Source: Macrophomina tecta
Lineage: Eukaryota > Ascomycota > Dothideomycetes > Botryosphaeriales > Botryosphaeriaceae
DNA: 64,000 nucleotides
NCBI GenBank assembly: GCA_024180945.1
Contig: JAKSGN010000005.1
Coordinates: 3,906,001-3,970,000, forward strand
Reading direction: 5' to 3'
The notes under the pieces are model-generated. The model searched no databases and was not told where the DNA came from. It was given only the letters and a program-made list of their open reading frames with translations. Every line of letters starts with the position of its first letter. Positions within the stretch are counted from its first letter, which is position 1. Position numbers and translations under genes: made by a program. Below are positions 55,248 through 64,000 of the stretch, one piece after another.

Positions 55248-56204
55248 GTGAGCGACCATGTTTTGCTGCTGCTGCACAGCCTGCATTTGCACGCCTTGTT
55301 GCTGCTGTGCCTGCTGCTCCCGCACCATGCGATCGGCACGTCTTGACTCCTCCATCGCGACCTGAATGTCGCGCTGGCGGTCGTTCATATCATTGTTGTT
55401 GGGGCCGCCGCCAGGCTGCTTGTGGCTGGGACGGCGGGGCATGGCCTCGCCGCGAGCCTCGAGCAGACTTTGCTTCGACTTGGCAGCCAAACGCTCGGTG
55501 ATCTCCTCGCCAAAGCGTTCACGAATCAGGTCGACAATGGCGCGCGGCTCCGTGTCGATGGTGACGTGGAAGCCGGCGCGCTGGATGACGTCCTTTACCC
55601 AGCGCTGCGTGTGTTGCACGCCGCGCTTCGCGTATTTAGGCTTGCCGTCGGCATCCTCGTAGATGTCGCGACTGCAGGTGTGGTTAGCGACGACCGACGA
55701 CACGGTCAACACGCCCGTGTCCTTGTTGATTGTAGCGCGTAGTTTCCACGGGCAGCCCTGCATGAAGTGGCGGCACTGGTAGATGGCACGCGTCTGATCT
55801 TTCTTGTGTATTCGCGTCAGGAACTTGTCGCGTAGGGCCCAGCTGTTGACGGCGAAGCGCAGGGCCTCGAAGTCGGCGTAGGTGCTGCCCTCGCGGGGCG
55901 TGGGAATGTCGAGGTCGGGGGGAGCATTGGTGTGCTGATGCTGCTGCTGCTGCTGTTGCTGCTGCTGGTGGGACTGGCGGCGGTGGTGGTCCTGCTCGTC
56001 GTTGTCGGACTGCTGGGGTTGATGGTGCTGGGGCTGGGGCGGCGGCGCGTGCGGATGGTGCGCGGGCTGGGTCTGCAGCTGGTGCAGAGGATGGGCCGGG
56101 TGGGTTGGAGGAGGGTGAGGCTGCGGAGGAGGGTAGTGTGCGGCGGCGGGCATCATGGTGGGCTGGTATGGATGTGCGGCGGGCATCGAGACTCCTGCTT
56201 GCAT
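54654..56204 (-). CDS. FAR1-type zinc-finger protein with poly-Q
   Basis: An open frame of 516 residues from the ATG at 56204. The frame stays open about 200 bases further upstream and reads like protein (NPGHHPKRSTPRRRANQH), so the true start may lie in an upstream exon. The N-terminus is Pro/His/Gln-rich. From about residue 105 it has a FAR1/WRKY-GCM1-like domain: TYADFEALRFAVNSWALRDK, YQCRHFMQGCPWKLRA and a VVANHTC end, giving the Cys-x5-Cys ... His-x-Cys zinc ligands. No MULE transposase catalytic domain follows. A 25-Gln run is encoded at 55173-55247 by mixed CAA/CAG codons, and a 9-Gln run lies near 55940-55966. The tail has CPNCSGSGMV. It is probably a DNA-binding regulator derived from a Mutator-like transposase lineage (family knowledge plus inference). 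Confidence 0.8.
55173..55247 (-). repeat. CAA/CAG repeat coding 25 glutamines
   Basis: 75 bases of TTG/CTG triplets on the plus strand, read as CAA/CAG on the minus strand inside the FAR1-type gene. The mixed codons should slow but not stop length change. Confidence 0.95.
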
Positions 56205-58029
56205 AGGCGGTGCCTGCGTGGAAACGAAAGGCTCGCTGCCGTACGGAGGCGGCGCATGCTGGTTCGCTCGACGCCGCGGGGTGGACCGTTTGGGGTGGTG
56301 CCCGGGGTTCAGGCGGACCTGCTGGCTGCGATCAGAGCTCGTCTTGTTGTGGTCGGCGAGCGCTTGGGAGACATACTTTGTTCGGCATCGCAGTGCTGCT
56401 GGTTATTGTTGTGGTGTAAAGTCCCGAGGCGGCTGCCCCTTGTAGCCTGTCGGGCGGCGTGGACAGCGCCGAGAGCCCCAGTAAGAATCACGCGCGACTC
56501 GGCCAACGGAACACAACTACTGCGCTGCTCCCCGCCCACGGCCTGGCCCAGCGTGCTTCACTCGCGCTCGGCCTCGGACGACGACGCCGGTGCTGTTGCT
56601 CAGCTGGCCATCCGCTCGCACGCGCACGCCCAGCGGGCGACCAGGCGGTACCTTGTGCAGTAACCTTATTACTATTCCCGCCCTCGGCCGGACCGTTTTC
56701 TGTCACCTCCCGGGCTGTGCGTAGCGCTGCCGAAGAAGCTGCGTCAAGCCCGCCCAATGGCACGCGGCTGTGGTGTTACGGAGCGCGGCTGCATTGTGAT
56801 GGGATGGCCGACTTGCCCTATCCAGTCGGGGCAACACGCCCAGCCCAGAACCCTCGCCCGCTGTCTGCTTCCTGGGCAGGCCACTGCACATGAGCCTCAA
56901 CCTGCGTGCTGGCGTCTGGATGCCCGTTTGAAAGGGGCCGCCACCCGGCCTGCCGGCCCCTCAGGCCCCTCTTACTCGTGCGGCTCAAGTCTGGCCGCCG
57001 CCTTGCGTCATAGTAGTGGCAGCGCGGCGTGCAGACTCCGGGGCGCCTGGGTGGGGAACTGTACCCTTTAGACTGGCTTTTCGCTGCCCTTCCACATCAG
57101 ACTAGCCTGAGACTGGCCGTCCTCTGCTGCCTTTCTCGGTGCGGGAGACTCGTCGGGTTTGTGTGTAGACGAGCGATGCTGCTGCTGGGCTTTGTGTTCC
57201 GCGCCTGCTGTTGGGCCAGGGCAACTGGAGGCCCCCACGCAGCGTAGATCTGAAGTCTTACGGGCCGCAGCAATTGTGCCCTGTCATACGAAGAGTGACC
57301 GTGACTGCGTCTCAGTGAAGCAAGCCATCATCAAAATTTTCATTGGCACGGTGATGCCCGAATGACGAGCCGCCGGACGGTGATGGCAACTCGCCTTAGG
57401 TGTTGGGACTTGCGGGTAATGAGATGTTCTCACCCCATTCATTTGGTATACGAGATTGGGAATGGCCGTTGTTTCTCCCCGCCTGCTATCTCCGCTGGCC
57501 TTTCTTCAGGCTGCAGTCTGCGATTCCGTGTCAGTCCATCGCTCCTTTCAAGTTGTGGCCCGTGACTCATGCACTTCGCAGATCCGCAATCGCGTCTCTC
57601 CGCTTCTGAGGCGTCGATCAAACGCATGAATTTGGAAAAGCGGACCAACCTCCGGCGTACAACAACTTTGGTTGGGACGATTTAATATCACGAGAGTAAA
57701 GCGAATGGGCTAGCCAACCGCCTGGATAGCTCGTAATCAGCTCGGAGTGTGCGTTGGTCTCAGCTTCTGTAAGCATGTGCTAAGTTAATTAATGTATTCC
57801 TGAGCGCACAATATCTTGAGAGGGTGGAGAGCTGACTACCGCATCCGTAGCTAATGCAGATCTTGATGACAACTCAAGATATTGACGGCCTGTTGATGTT
57901 TCATGTTCCACACGACCGGGATCGTGTCGCCGCTCCTGTTGAGTTCTTCTGTGTACGGCTCAGCCAGAATTATATCGATTATCATTGGCCTCGTATCAAG
58001 GGACTCTTCATTACTTGTGCAAAAATCTT
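56205..58029. other. Long upstream region of the FAR1-type gene
   Basis: About 1.8 kb. The first 300 bases may include the leader or an upstream exon of the minus-strand FAR1-type gene. The rest is GC-rich, then AT-richer near the RCC1 gene end. No other gene is supported. Confidence 0.45.
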
Positions 58030-59142
58030 TTAACGCTCGCCAGCGGAGTCTTGTTCTTCTTGTGCGAGAATGAAGCTCGTAGCGCATCCAGCAGAGATCA
58101 TTTTCGCATTACCCTTGATGGATATTTCGTTCCACCTGTTGATGACATTGCCAGACGCGTCGGTCGGCTTTCCACAGTTTCCGTGCTCACCCCAGCCCCA
58201 CGCTATAATTTTGTTCTCCTTCGTCTTCGCCAGAACATGCTCGCTTCCTGCAGATATGAAGTCCACAGAAGGAAGATCCTTCGGGGGCATTTGGCCATGG
58301 TCGTTTCGTCCCCATGCGACGAGGGAGCCAGACTTCAGAAGGACGTAGATGCTGCTCCAGCCAGAACCAATGTCAAGGTAGTCAGCAATCTTCTCGGGCG
58401 CGCCTGACTTCACTGAGAATTTGTCTGAGCCAAGCACCAGGTGCGCACCCTCACTCGGATGACCAGCGATAAAAGTGAACTCGCGTCCACATGTAACACG
58501 CAGGGCATGGAACGGTATACCCTCAATTTTCCTAGGTGACCATACGGTAGCTGCAGGCTCCCCCAGCTGCCCCTTGCGTCCATTTCCCCAGCCGTATACT
58601 TCTCCGTTATCAAGAACAGCTACAGTGTGGCTCATACACGCGGCTATGTCAACCACACGGGTGCCTGGTGGAGGAAACTTGGCAATTCTTTGAGGCCATT
58701 GAGATTCTTTGATCTTCTCTCCCTGGCCCAGCTCTCCGTGATTACCTGTACCGCAACTCAATACTCGATCATCAGACACCAGTATAGTTGCTTCCCATGT
58801 AGCGGCGCAAAGTCTGATGAACGGTGGTGTAGGCAGTCTTGGAATGACGCTATCGGTGAACGATGTAATTGATGTGGACAGATTCTGCCATGGGATGCGC
58901 CCGTTTGCATTATCTCCAGCGGCGAATATTTCGCAGTCAGAAGTTAGTATGACAGTGTGGTTGCCGCCAGAAGCCATCCAAGCAGGTTGCTGGTCCCGAA
59001 AGCGCTGTGTGTCTGCAACGGGTTGTGGCTCTGACACGTCATCAGTGTGTGCGAGGCCCAACTGTCCAGAGCCATTGGAGCCGAAGGCGTAGAGAGTGGT
59101 AGGCGGCGAGCGCTGCGGCAGTTCGTGGGGCATAAGCCACAT
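58030..59142 (-). CDS. ats1: ATS1-like RCC1-repeat protein
   Basis: A single exon of 370 residues made almost wholly of RCC1 (beta-propeller) repeats: TTLYAFGSNGSGQLGLAH, EIFAAGDNANGRIP, RVLSCGTGNHGELGQGE, EVYGWGNGRKGQLGEP, LVAWGRNDHGQM and IIAWGWGEHGNCG. The length and repeat set fit yeast Ats1 (333 residues), which partners with Kti11 (Dph3) in diphthamide synthesis and Elongator-linked tRNA modification. The assignment among RCC1-like proteins is a reasonable inference rather than certain. It is transcribed head-to-head with the uS9 gene, with 300 bases between the starts. No intron is needed. Confidence 0.8.
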   Translation of the reverse strand: MWLMPHELPQRSPPTTLYAFGSNGSGQLGLAHTDDVSEPQPVADTQRFRDQQPAWMASGGNHTVILTSDCEIFAAGDNANGRIPWQNLSTSITSFTDSVIPRLPTPPFIRLCAATWEATILVSDDRVLSCGTGNHGELGQGEKIKESQWPQRIAKFPPPGTRVVDIAACMSHTVAVLDNGEVYGWGNGRKGQLGEPAATVWSPRKIEGIPFHALRVTCGREFTFIAGHPSEGAHLVLGSDKFSVKSGAPEKIADYLDIGSGWSSIYVLLKSGSLVAWGRNDHGQMPPKDLPSVDFISAGSEHVLAKTKENKIIAWGWGEHGNCGKPTDASGNVINRWNEISIKGNAKMISAGCATSFILAQEEQDSAGER

Positions 59143-59442
59143 TCTGTGCGCAATACGGAGAGACGTTGATCAGGAAACGAGAAGCGATGCCACAACAGCG
59201 AGAGTCGACGCGAGGTGCGGGCGCTGTAAGGGCTGGGCGGGCAATGCAGTAGTGGTGTTGCGGAGGCGGCAAGATAAGATAAGATCGGCTCCGGTAATCT
59301 CCGCGCACAATCCGTTTAGCGAAAACCGTCGCAAATTCAGTGCGCGCCGTGCCCGACTGGACTTCGAAGCGACAGCGGACGACAACGACACACCCCCACG
59401 ACACCACCCGGCACCACCCATCCCGCCGTCCTTTCAGCAACC
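59143..59442. promoter_or_regulatory. Divergent promoter, ATS1-like / uS9
   Basis: A 300-base shared intergenic region. The uS9 side ends in a C-rich leader (59390-59440). No TATA box is seen. It is the third compact divergent promoter in the window. Confidence 0.5.
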
Positions 59443-59989
59443 ATGTCTGCCCCTCAGAGCGTCCAGTGCTTCGGCAAGAAGAAGACCGCCACTGCGGTCG
59501 CCCACTGCAAGGCCGGCAAAGGCCTCGTCAAGGTCAACGGCCAGCCGCTCTCCCTCGTCGAGCCTTCCATCCTCCGCTTCAAGGTCTACGAGCCTCTCCT
59601 GATCCTCGGCCTCGACAAGTTCGGTGCGTCTTCACACGCCCTCGAATTCGAAAGCGCGAAAGACTGATAGCCAATGCAGCCAACGTCGACATCCGTGTCC
59701 GCGTCACCGGTGGTGGTCACACTTCCCAGGTCTACGCCATCCGCCAGGCTATTGCCAAGTCGATCGTACGTTGCATCGTCCGGGTAGAAGATCTGGCGCA
59801 TCGGATCACTAACTGCAGAAACAGATTGCCTACTACCAGAAGTACGTCGATGAGCACTCCAAGAACCAGCTCAAGCAGGCCCTCGTTCAGTACGACCGTA
59901 CCCTCCTTGTTGCCGACAACAGGAGGTGCGAGCCCAAGAAGTTCGGCGGTCCCGGCGCTCGTGCGAGATACCAGAAGTCCTACCGTTAA
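59443..59989 (+). CDS. rps16: Small-subunit ribosomal protein uS9 (S16)
   Basis: Three exons: 59443-59623, 59680-59765 and 59825-59989, giving 143 residues, the normal length. Landmarks: [53 protein letters not shown], then [19 protein letters not shown] and the invariant end RARYQKSYR, whose tail reaches the decoding site of the 40S subunit. The last intron has two possible AG acceptors six bases apart (after GCAG or after AAACAG). The second gives KSIIAYYQKY, which fits the family; the first would add Lys-Gln. Role: cytosolic translation. Confidence 0.97.
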
Positions 59990-60659
59990 ACGACGAATGC
60001 ACGAGGGGGAAGATGGAGTGTTGGTGGCTGTACTGGTGCTGGGGCACTACATCCTCGGATTTCTGGGTTTTGCGGGCGATCATTCAGTAAAAAGGAAATG
60101 ACATTGATTGCAAGCACATGGTTCTGTGCAAAAATGGAGTACTGTGGTATCATGCATCGGTTTCTGCGCGTCCGAAAAGACACCGCCTGGGTCATGATGG
60201 AATTCGTGCAAGAAATGGACATTACCATGGCTACTGCGCCAGGAAGGTATCTGAAGGAGAATGAGGTTCCCAAATCTACCCGTATGCAGCTCAGAATATC
60301 GAGAAATGCAAACGGTCAGATTTGGTAGCTTGTGGCAGCCGAAGAGCCAAGCCTGACTGCGCATCTAATGCTCTTGCCTCGATGGCTAGAGCGCATGTGA
60401 ATCTGTCCTGATGAAGTCTTCCCTACTCATGCTTTTAGGCTTCCTTATCTAGCTTCCTCCATCAAATCTCCAACCTGACCGTAAAGCGTCGACCACTGCT
60501 GCGCAAAGCTCCATCTAATTTCTACAATCCCAAAGTTTCCTTCATTTATCAGCTAAGCTTTGCCACTTCAATCCCGGGCTTTCGCGACATCCAGGGTTGC
60601 TTGAAGCGCTTACCTTTCGATCGCCCATTCGTCCATCAGCTTCACATTATCACTTCTAG
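59990..60659. other. Intergenic region, uS9 to PWWP-like gene
   Basis: 3' flank of uS9 (to about 60350) and leader of the next gene, C/T-rich near 60420-60560. No gene is supported. Confidence 0.45.
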
Positions 60660-62218
60660 ATGCAAACCGGAAACACAGAAGCCAAGAATGCCCGCTATCG
60701 CCTTGTTGAGAGGGACGGCCTGCTATGGCCGGCGGTGATATGTGAGCAAGATATGGTTCCAGCCGGAAGACGGAGGATCTACCCTCCAGGCTACTATCGG
60801 GCAGTTCTGATCCTCGGCGTCTACGAGATGTAAGCCTAACTACAGCCCATGGCAAAGCTTGTCAAGAAATTTCTATGCCGAACCTTGAGAGTACTGACTT
60901 CACCTCTTCACCTTTCAGCAAGTGGGTCCTCGAAAGTGAACTTTTCCTGTTCGACCCTTCCGCCAGTGAAAGCATCCCTGAAACCCCAGAGACACGACAA
61001 CTTCACGAGGCGTAAGACTCTGTTCTCGGTTTCACGAACGCGGATGGCCAGCTTTCTTTGCCTGACCTTGGATACTGGAAGACTGAGCTCGTCGCCCGCG
61101 ATCTTCAGAACATCGACACGTCTTCCAGCAGTGACACCGATAACGGGGTGATGTTGCCAACTCCACCCCGCAGCGAAAAGGTCGCGCTGTCTTCAGCAAA
61201 GGACTTGAAGAGGCCATGGGCAAAGTTCAAACTAGAGAAACAGTTTGGTGAAGAGTTCGGTTACGGGCGGAAGAGGGCGAGATCCGACAAGAAGAGCAGA
61301 ACCTGTTGGTTACCTGGCGAGAACGATGACGCAGCCGACGACCAACCTCCTGCAGGCTATTTCGAGAAGATAAAAACCGAGAAGGAGAATGCTGAGCTGG
61401 AGAGGAAGGGCGCTGATGATGACGACAGCGACGGAATTGCGGACCTGGATGTGTCCAATGATGACAGTAGCGAGGGCGACGACGATGATGAAGTAGGTGA
61501 CGCCGAGGACAGCTCTGAGAATGAGGTAGCGCGCAAATCCCGCCGCAGCCCAGTCCGGCATCCTCAGCCACGTATCAAGACGGAGCCGCAGCCATGCGAG
61601 TCCAGGATGCCTAGGCAAGGTTCAGCTCAGCCGACACTCATCTTGAAGTCCACCAGTCCTAACTCATCCCGTGGAAAGATGGCACGGGACAGCAACAGTA
61701 GCAAGGTTGCGCAGTTGTGCAGGGGACTGAACACAGCCAGGGCGGAGTCCATGTGGGATCAGGCTGAAATAGCAGCTAATCAACTAGTCAGCCTTACCAA
61801 GTGGTCAGATGCGGACACATTTCTGATTGCTAAGGTAGCCTTCAGGGTTGCTCCCCGTTCGGGCGTCGAAGACAGCTTTGAATTGTGGCTGCAGGCAGCG
61901 GTGGCAGAGCAATTCTGTTTGAAGTACGAATATTTCAGGCAAAACCTCAACGGCATGATCACGAGGCTCTTTACGGACCATGAGGACCTAGCAGAGATGG
62001 TGTACGAACGCAAACTGCGGGCTCTCAGGGATAAGCGGATCGAGGTGATCGAGATCAGTGATGACGAAGATAAGAGCGAAGAGAAGAATGGAGAGGAAGA
62101 AGAAGAGGCGGAGGAAGAGAGGAAGCCGGAGATCATTGATCTCGACGATGACGACAGCTCCTCACCCCGACACTCATGGACCAACAAAGATACCAAGTCC
62201 GAGCCCGCAAGCCCATGA
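60660..62218 (+). CDS. Acidic nuclear protein with PWWP-like N-terminus
   Basis: Exon 1 is 60660-60829 and exon 2 is 60919-61011; the main exon is open from about 61030 to the stop at 62218. The N-terminus YRLVERDGLLWPAVICEQDM followed by YYRAVLILGVYE...WVLESELFLFD resembles a divergent PWWP (chromatin-reader) fold. The rest is highly acidic with K/R-rich patches (GRKRARSDKKSR) and a possible helical domain at about 61690-62040 (LCRGLNTARAESMWDQAEIAANQL, RVAPRSGVEDSFELWLQAAV). The C-terminus is an acidic SUMO-interaction-like series (VIEISDDED, EIIDLDDDD). A nuclear chromatin-linked role is inferred. The junction after 61011 is not settled: the obvious donor GTAAGA joined to the nearest AG breaks the frame. 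Confidence 0.7.
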
Positions 62219-63329
62219 TGTAGAATGCATGATAAGAGGTCACCAGGGAGGCGGTTGCATCTCCATCTACCACTTGCTTAGTCCTTGGAAGTCCCCCATG
62301 ATCATCCCCATGGTATTCACTGCGTTATGCGCACCTGCCTCACACAAAGCAGCAGATGCTTTTGCGCGTTTCAGGGACGACATTTTACGGTCCTTTTCAT
62401 GCAATTTGGACATCTGAACATATGCTTTCTCACATTTAAATAAGAATTTGAAAGTCAACAAAGGTCTGGATATTCAATACAGGTGGTTCGGAACGTGAAC
62501 GTAGGTTTATCGGGGTTGTAAGGCAAAGATTTCCCTTTTCAGAAGTGGCGGGCAGGCAGAATAGACACCGCGAGACCCCGAGACAGCGAACGGTAAATGC
62601 ACGTCCGCTGAGAGAACTTCAGCTTCCCAGACCTGTGCTCCCCGCGACGTTCCCTGATCAAGATGTTGCTCATAGCTTTAACTGAATCGTCACTGCGGGC
62701 GACGCTAGCATGTGTAGTATTCTATTTAACGAGGTGAACAGGGTGCGATAACTCTGACATGGATGCATCTCATTGGCCCCGCCGAGGGGGGTATGATAAC
62801 TCACGACGTTCGAAGTTAAGTGGATGCCAAGAACGATTTGGAGAGACCTACTGAGACATCGCACCCTCCTTCGACTGAAACAAGCCCACTTCGCCAAGTA
62901 CCTAGGGCAAAGCATGGGCCAAGGTCATCCAAACTGCCTCTGGTACATACTTTTGACGTCCCTCGAGCGTGGGCACCTCACGTTGCACGATGCGGGCATA
63001 AGCAGCCGGCCGCGGAGCTCCACCCCACTCCAGGAACCCCGCTCCCTCCAATCAACCATCGTCGAGATAGTATTATCCTACCGTTACATGGCTTCACACG
63101 CCATCTCGCAGAACCCCGACGGCTTCGACGCAGTGCGACCACAGCGTCCTGTTTCGTGCTACTTATCAACAGACAGCGAAATCCAGCTCCTCCAGCTCTG
63201 TGAGCTCGCGCCTGCCTACCCGTGATCTTCCACCGCTGCTAGAGGGTACCTAACTAACTACCTCGACACCCCGTCTCAACCTCCGCCCAACCCTCCATCC
63301 ACAAAACACACTGCACAGCACGCCCAAAG
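62219..63329. other. Intergenic region before the Gfo/Idh/MocA gene
   Basis: 3' flank of the PWWP-like gene and a C-rich promoter and leader (63000-63329). Frames at 62820-63225 are shadows without motifs. Confidence 0.45.
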
Positions 63330-64000
63330 ATGCACAACCCACTCACGGGCACCGGCCCCTCCGGCACCGAGCCCGTCCCCCTCGCCGCAGCCGCAGCCGC
63401 AGCCAAACCCAATCCCACCACCGCCTCGCTCCCCCTCCGCCCCAGGCGCCTCCTCACCGACTCGCCCTCGCCCCCGCGCATCATCATCATCGGCGCCGGC
63501 TCGCGCGGCCACGCCTACGCGTCCGCCATCACGACGCACACGGCCGCGATCATCGCCGCCGTCGCCGAGCCGGTCGCGTTCAAGCGGGACGAGTTCGTCG
63601 CCACGTACATTGCGCCGTTCCAGGAGCAAGGACGGCAACAAGCGCACCCGCACGCCTTCAGCGACTGGCGCGAGTACGTGGCGTGGGAGACGGAGCGAAG
63701 GCGGCGCGGAGGCGAGGGGGGCATCGACGCGGCGTTCGTGTGCGTGCTGGATGAGCAGCACCGCGAGGTGGTCGAGGGGCTCGCGCCGCTGGGGCTGGCC
63801 GTCATGTGCGAGAAGCCGCTGGCGACCACGCTGGGGGATTGCGTGGGGATCTACGGGGCCATGCTGACGAGGGGTGCGCCGCGAGGGGTGTTTGGGATTG
63901 GGCATGTTCTGCGGTATTCGCCGCATAATATGCTGTTGAGGCAGTTGGTGCGGGAGGAGGGGGTGGTCGGAGAGGTGTTGAGTGTGGAGCATACGGAGCC
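63330..64000 (+). CDS. Gfo/Idh/MocA family oxidoreductase, 3'-truncated by the window
   Basis: An open frame from the ATG at 63330 to the window edge, 223 codons with no stop. After an Ala/Pro-rich N-terminus of about 45 residues (several Ala-Ala repeats from GCAGCC), the Rossmann fold starts: RIIIIGAGSRGHAYASAI (NAD(P)-binding GxGxxG). AAVAEPVAFKRDEF, DAAFVCVLDEQHREVVEGLA and the family's EKPLATT motif (MCEKPLATT) follow, then GVFGIGHVLRYSPHN. The family comprises NAD(P)-dependent sugar, inositol or biliverdin-type dehydrogenases. The substrate-binding C-terminal domain lies mostly outside the window, so specificity cannot be told. GC-rich codon use here is stronger than in the neighbouring genes. 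Confidence 0.88.
   Translation, partial: MHNPLTGTGPSGTEPVPLAAAAAAAKPNPTTASLPLRPRRLLTDSPSPPRIIIIGAGSRGHAYASAITTHTAAIIAAVAEPVAFKRDEFVATYIAPFQEQGRQQAHPHAFSDWREYVAWETERRRRGGEGGIDAAFVCVLDEQHREVVEGLAPLGLAVMCEKPLATTLGDCVGIYGAMLTRGAPRGVFGIGHVLRYSPHNMLLRQLVREEGVVGEVLSVEHTE

Noticed and set aside
54979..55501. Plus-strand frames with poly-Val/Leu/Cys/Ala runs
   Set aside because: Translation of the reverse complement of the poly-Q repeat of the FAR1-type gene.
62820..63225. Overlapping plus-strand frames of about 130 codons
   Set aside because: Two frames are open at once, neither has motifs, and the region is the C-rich leader of the Gfo/Idh/MocA gene.
1..64000. CRISPR array, rRNA or intact transposon
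   Set aside because: No regularly spaced repeats, no rRNA-like conserved blocks and no transposase or reverse transcriptase catalytic domain were seen on either strand.

Overview
This window is nuclear DNA of a filamentous ascomycete (Pezizomycotina). Genes are split by short introns (about 50-160 bp) with GTAAGT-like donors. Fungal hallmark families are present: Zn2Cys6 regulator, HRI1, DUF1765/UPF0592, SRPK-like kinase, OPT transporter, class II-type peroxidase. Long GC-rich or CT-rich intergenic stretches separate them. A dothideomycete is plausible, but I cannot fix class or species from sequence alone. I see no rRNA, tRNA, CRISPR array, intact transposon or classical biosynthetic cluster.

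Layout. 1-5.3 kb: a large DUF1765 protein. 5.3-12.7 kb: gene-poor, with one secreted heme peroxidase (8790-9872) and a small conserved hydrophilic protein (12692-12901). 13.6-20 kb: a secreted 5'-nucleotidase-type phosphoesterase divergent from ribosomal protein eL13, then a secreted GMC oxidoreductase. 20.7-29.1 kb: a long sterol-glucosyltransferase-like protein with a glycine-rich C-terminal module, an RRM protein, and the mitochondrial AAA chaperone BCS1. 29.9-37.3 kb: an OPT oligopeptide transporter, the Golgi protein YIP1, and HRI1.

38-49.6 kb: a Zn2Cys6 regulator head-to-head with a gene whose spliced product is cytochrome bc1 subunit 8 (QCR8, easily missed because its exons are short), a multi-pass membrane protein of unknown function, a small secreted cysteine-containing protein, and an SRPK-like kinase that has lost both catalytic aspartates. 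49.7-50.65 kb: a perfect 33-bp inverted repeat and a related imperfect hairpin bracket a small gene-like segment. 50.8-64 kb: a kinesin, a FAR1-type zinc-finger protein with poly-Q, an ATS1-like RCC1-repeat protein head-to-head with ribosomal protein uS9, an acidic PWWP-like nuclear protein, and the start of a Gfo/Idh/MocA oxidoreductase that runs off the window.

Most genes are housekeeping and do not form one pathway. The possible functional pairings are the peroxidase with the GMC oxidase (H2O2 use and production), and the Zn2Cys6 factor with the divergent QCR8. The best leads for something new are the predicted pseudokinase, the hairpin-bracketed segment beside it, and the GT plus glycine-rich module fusion.
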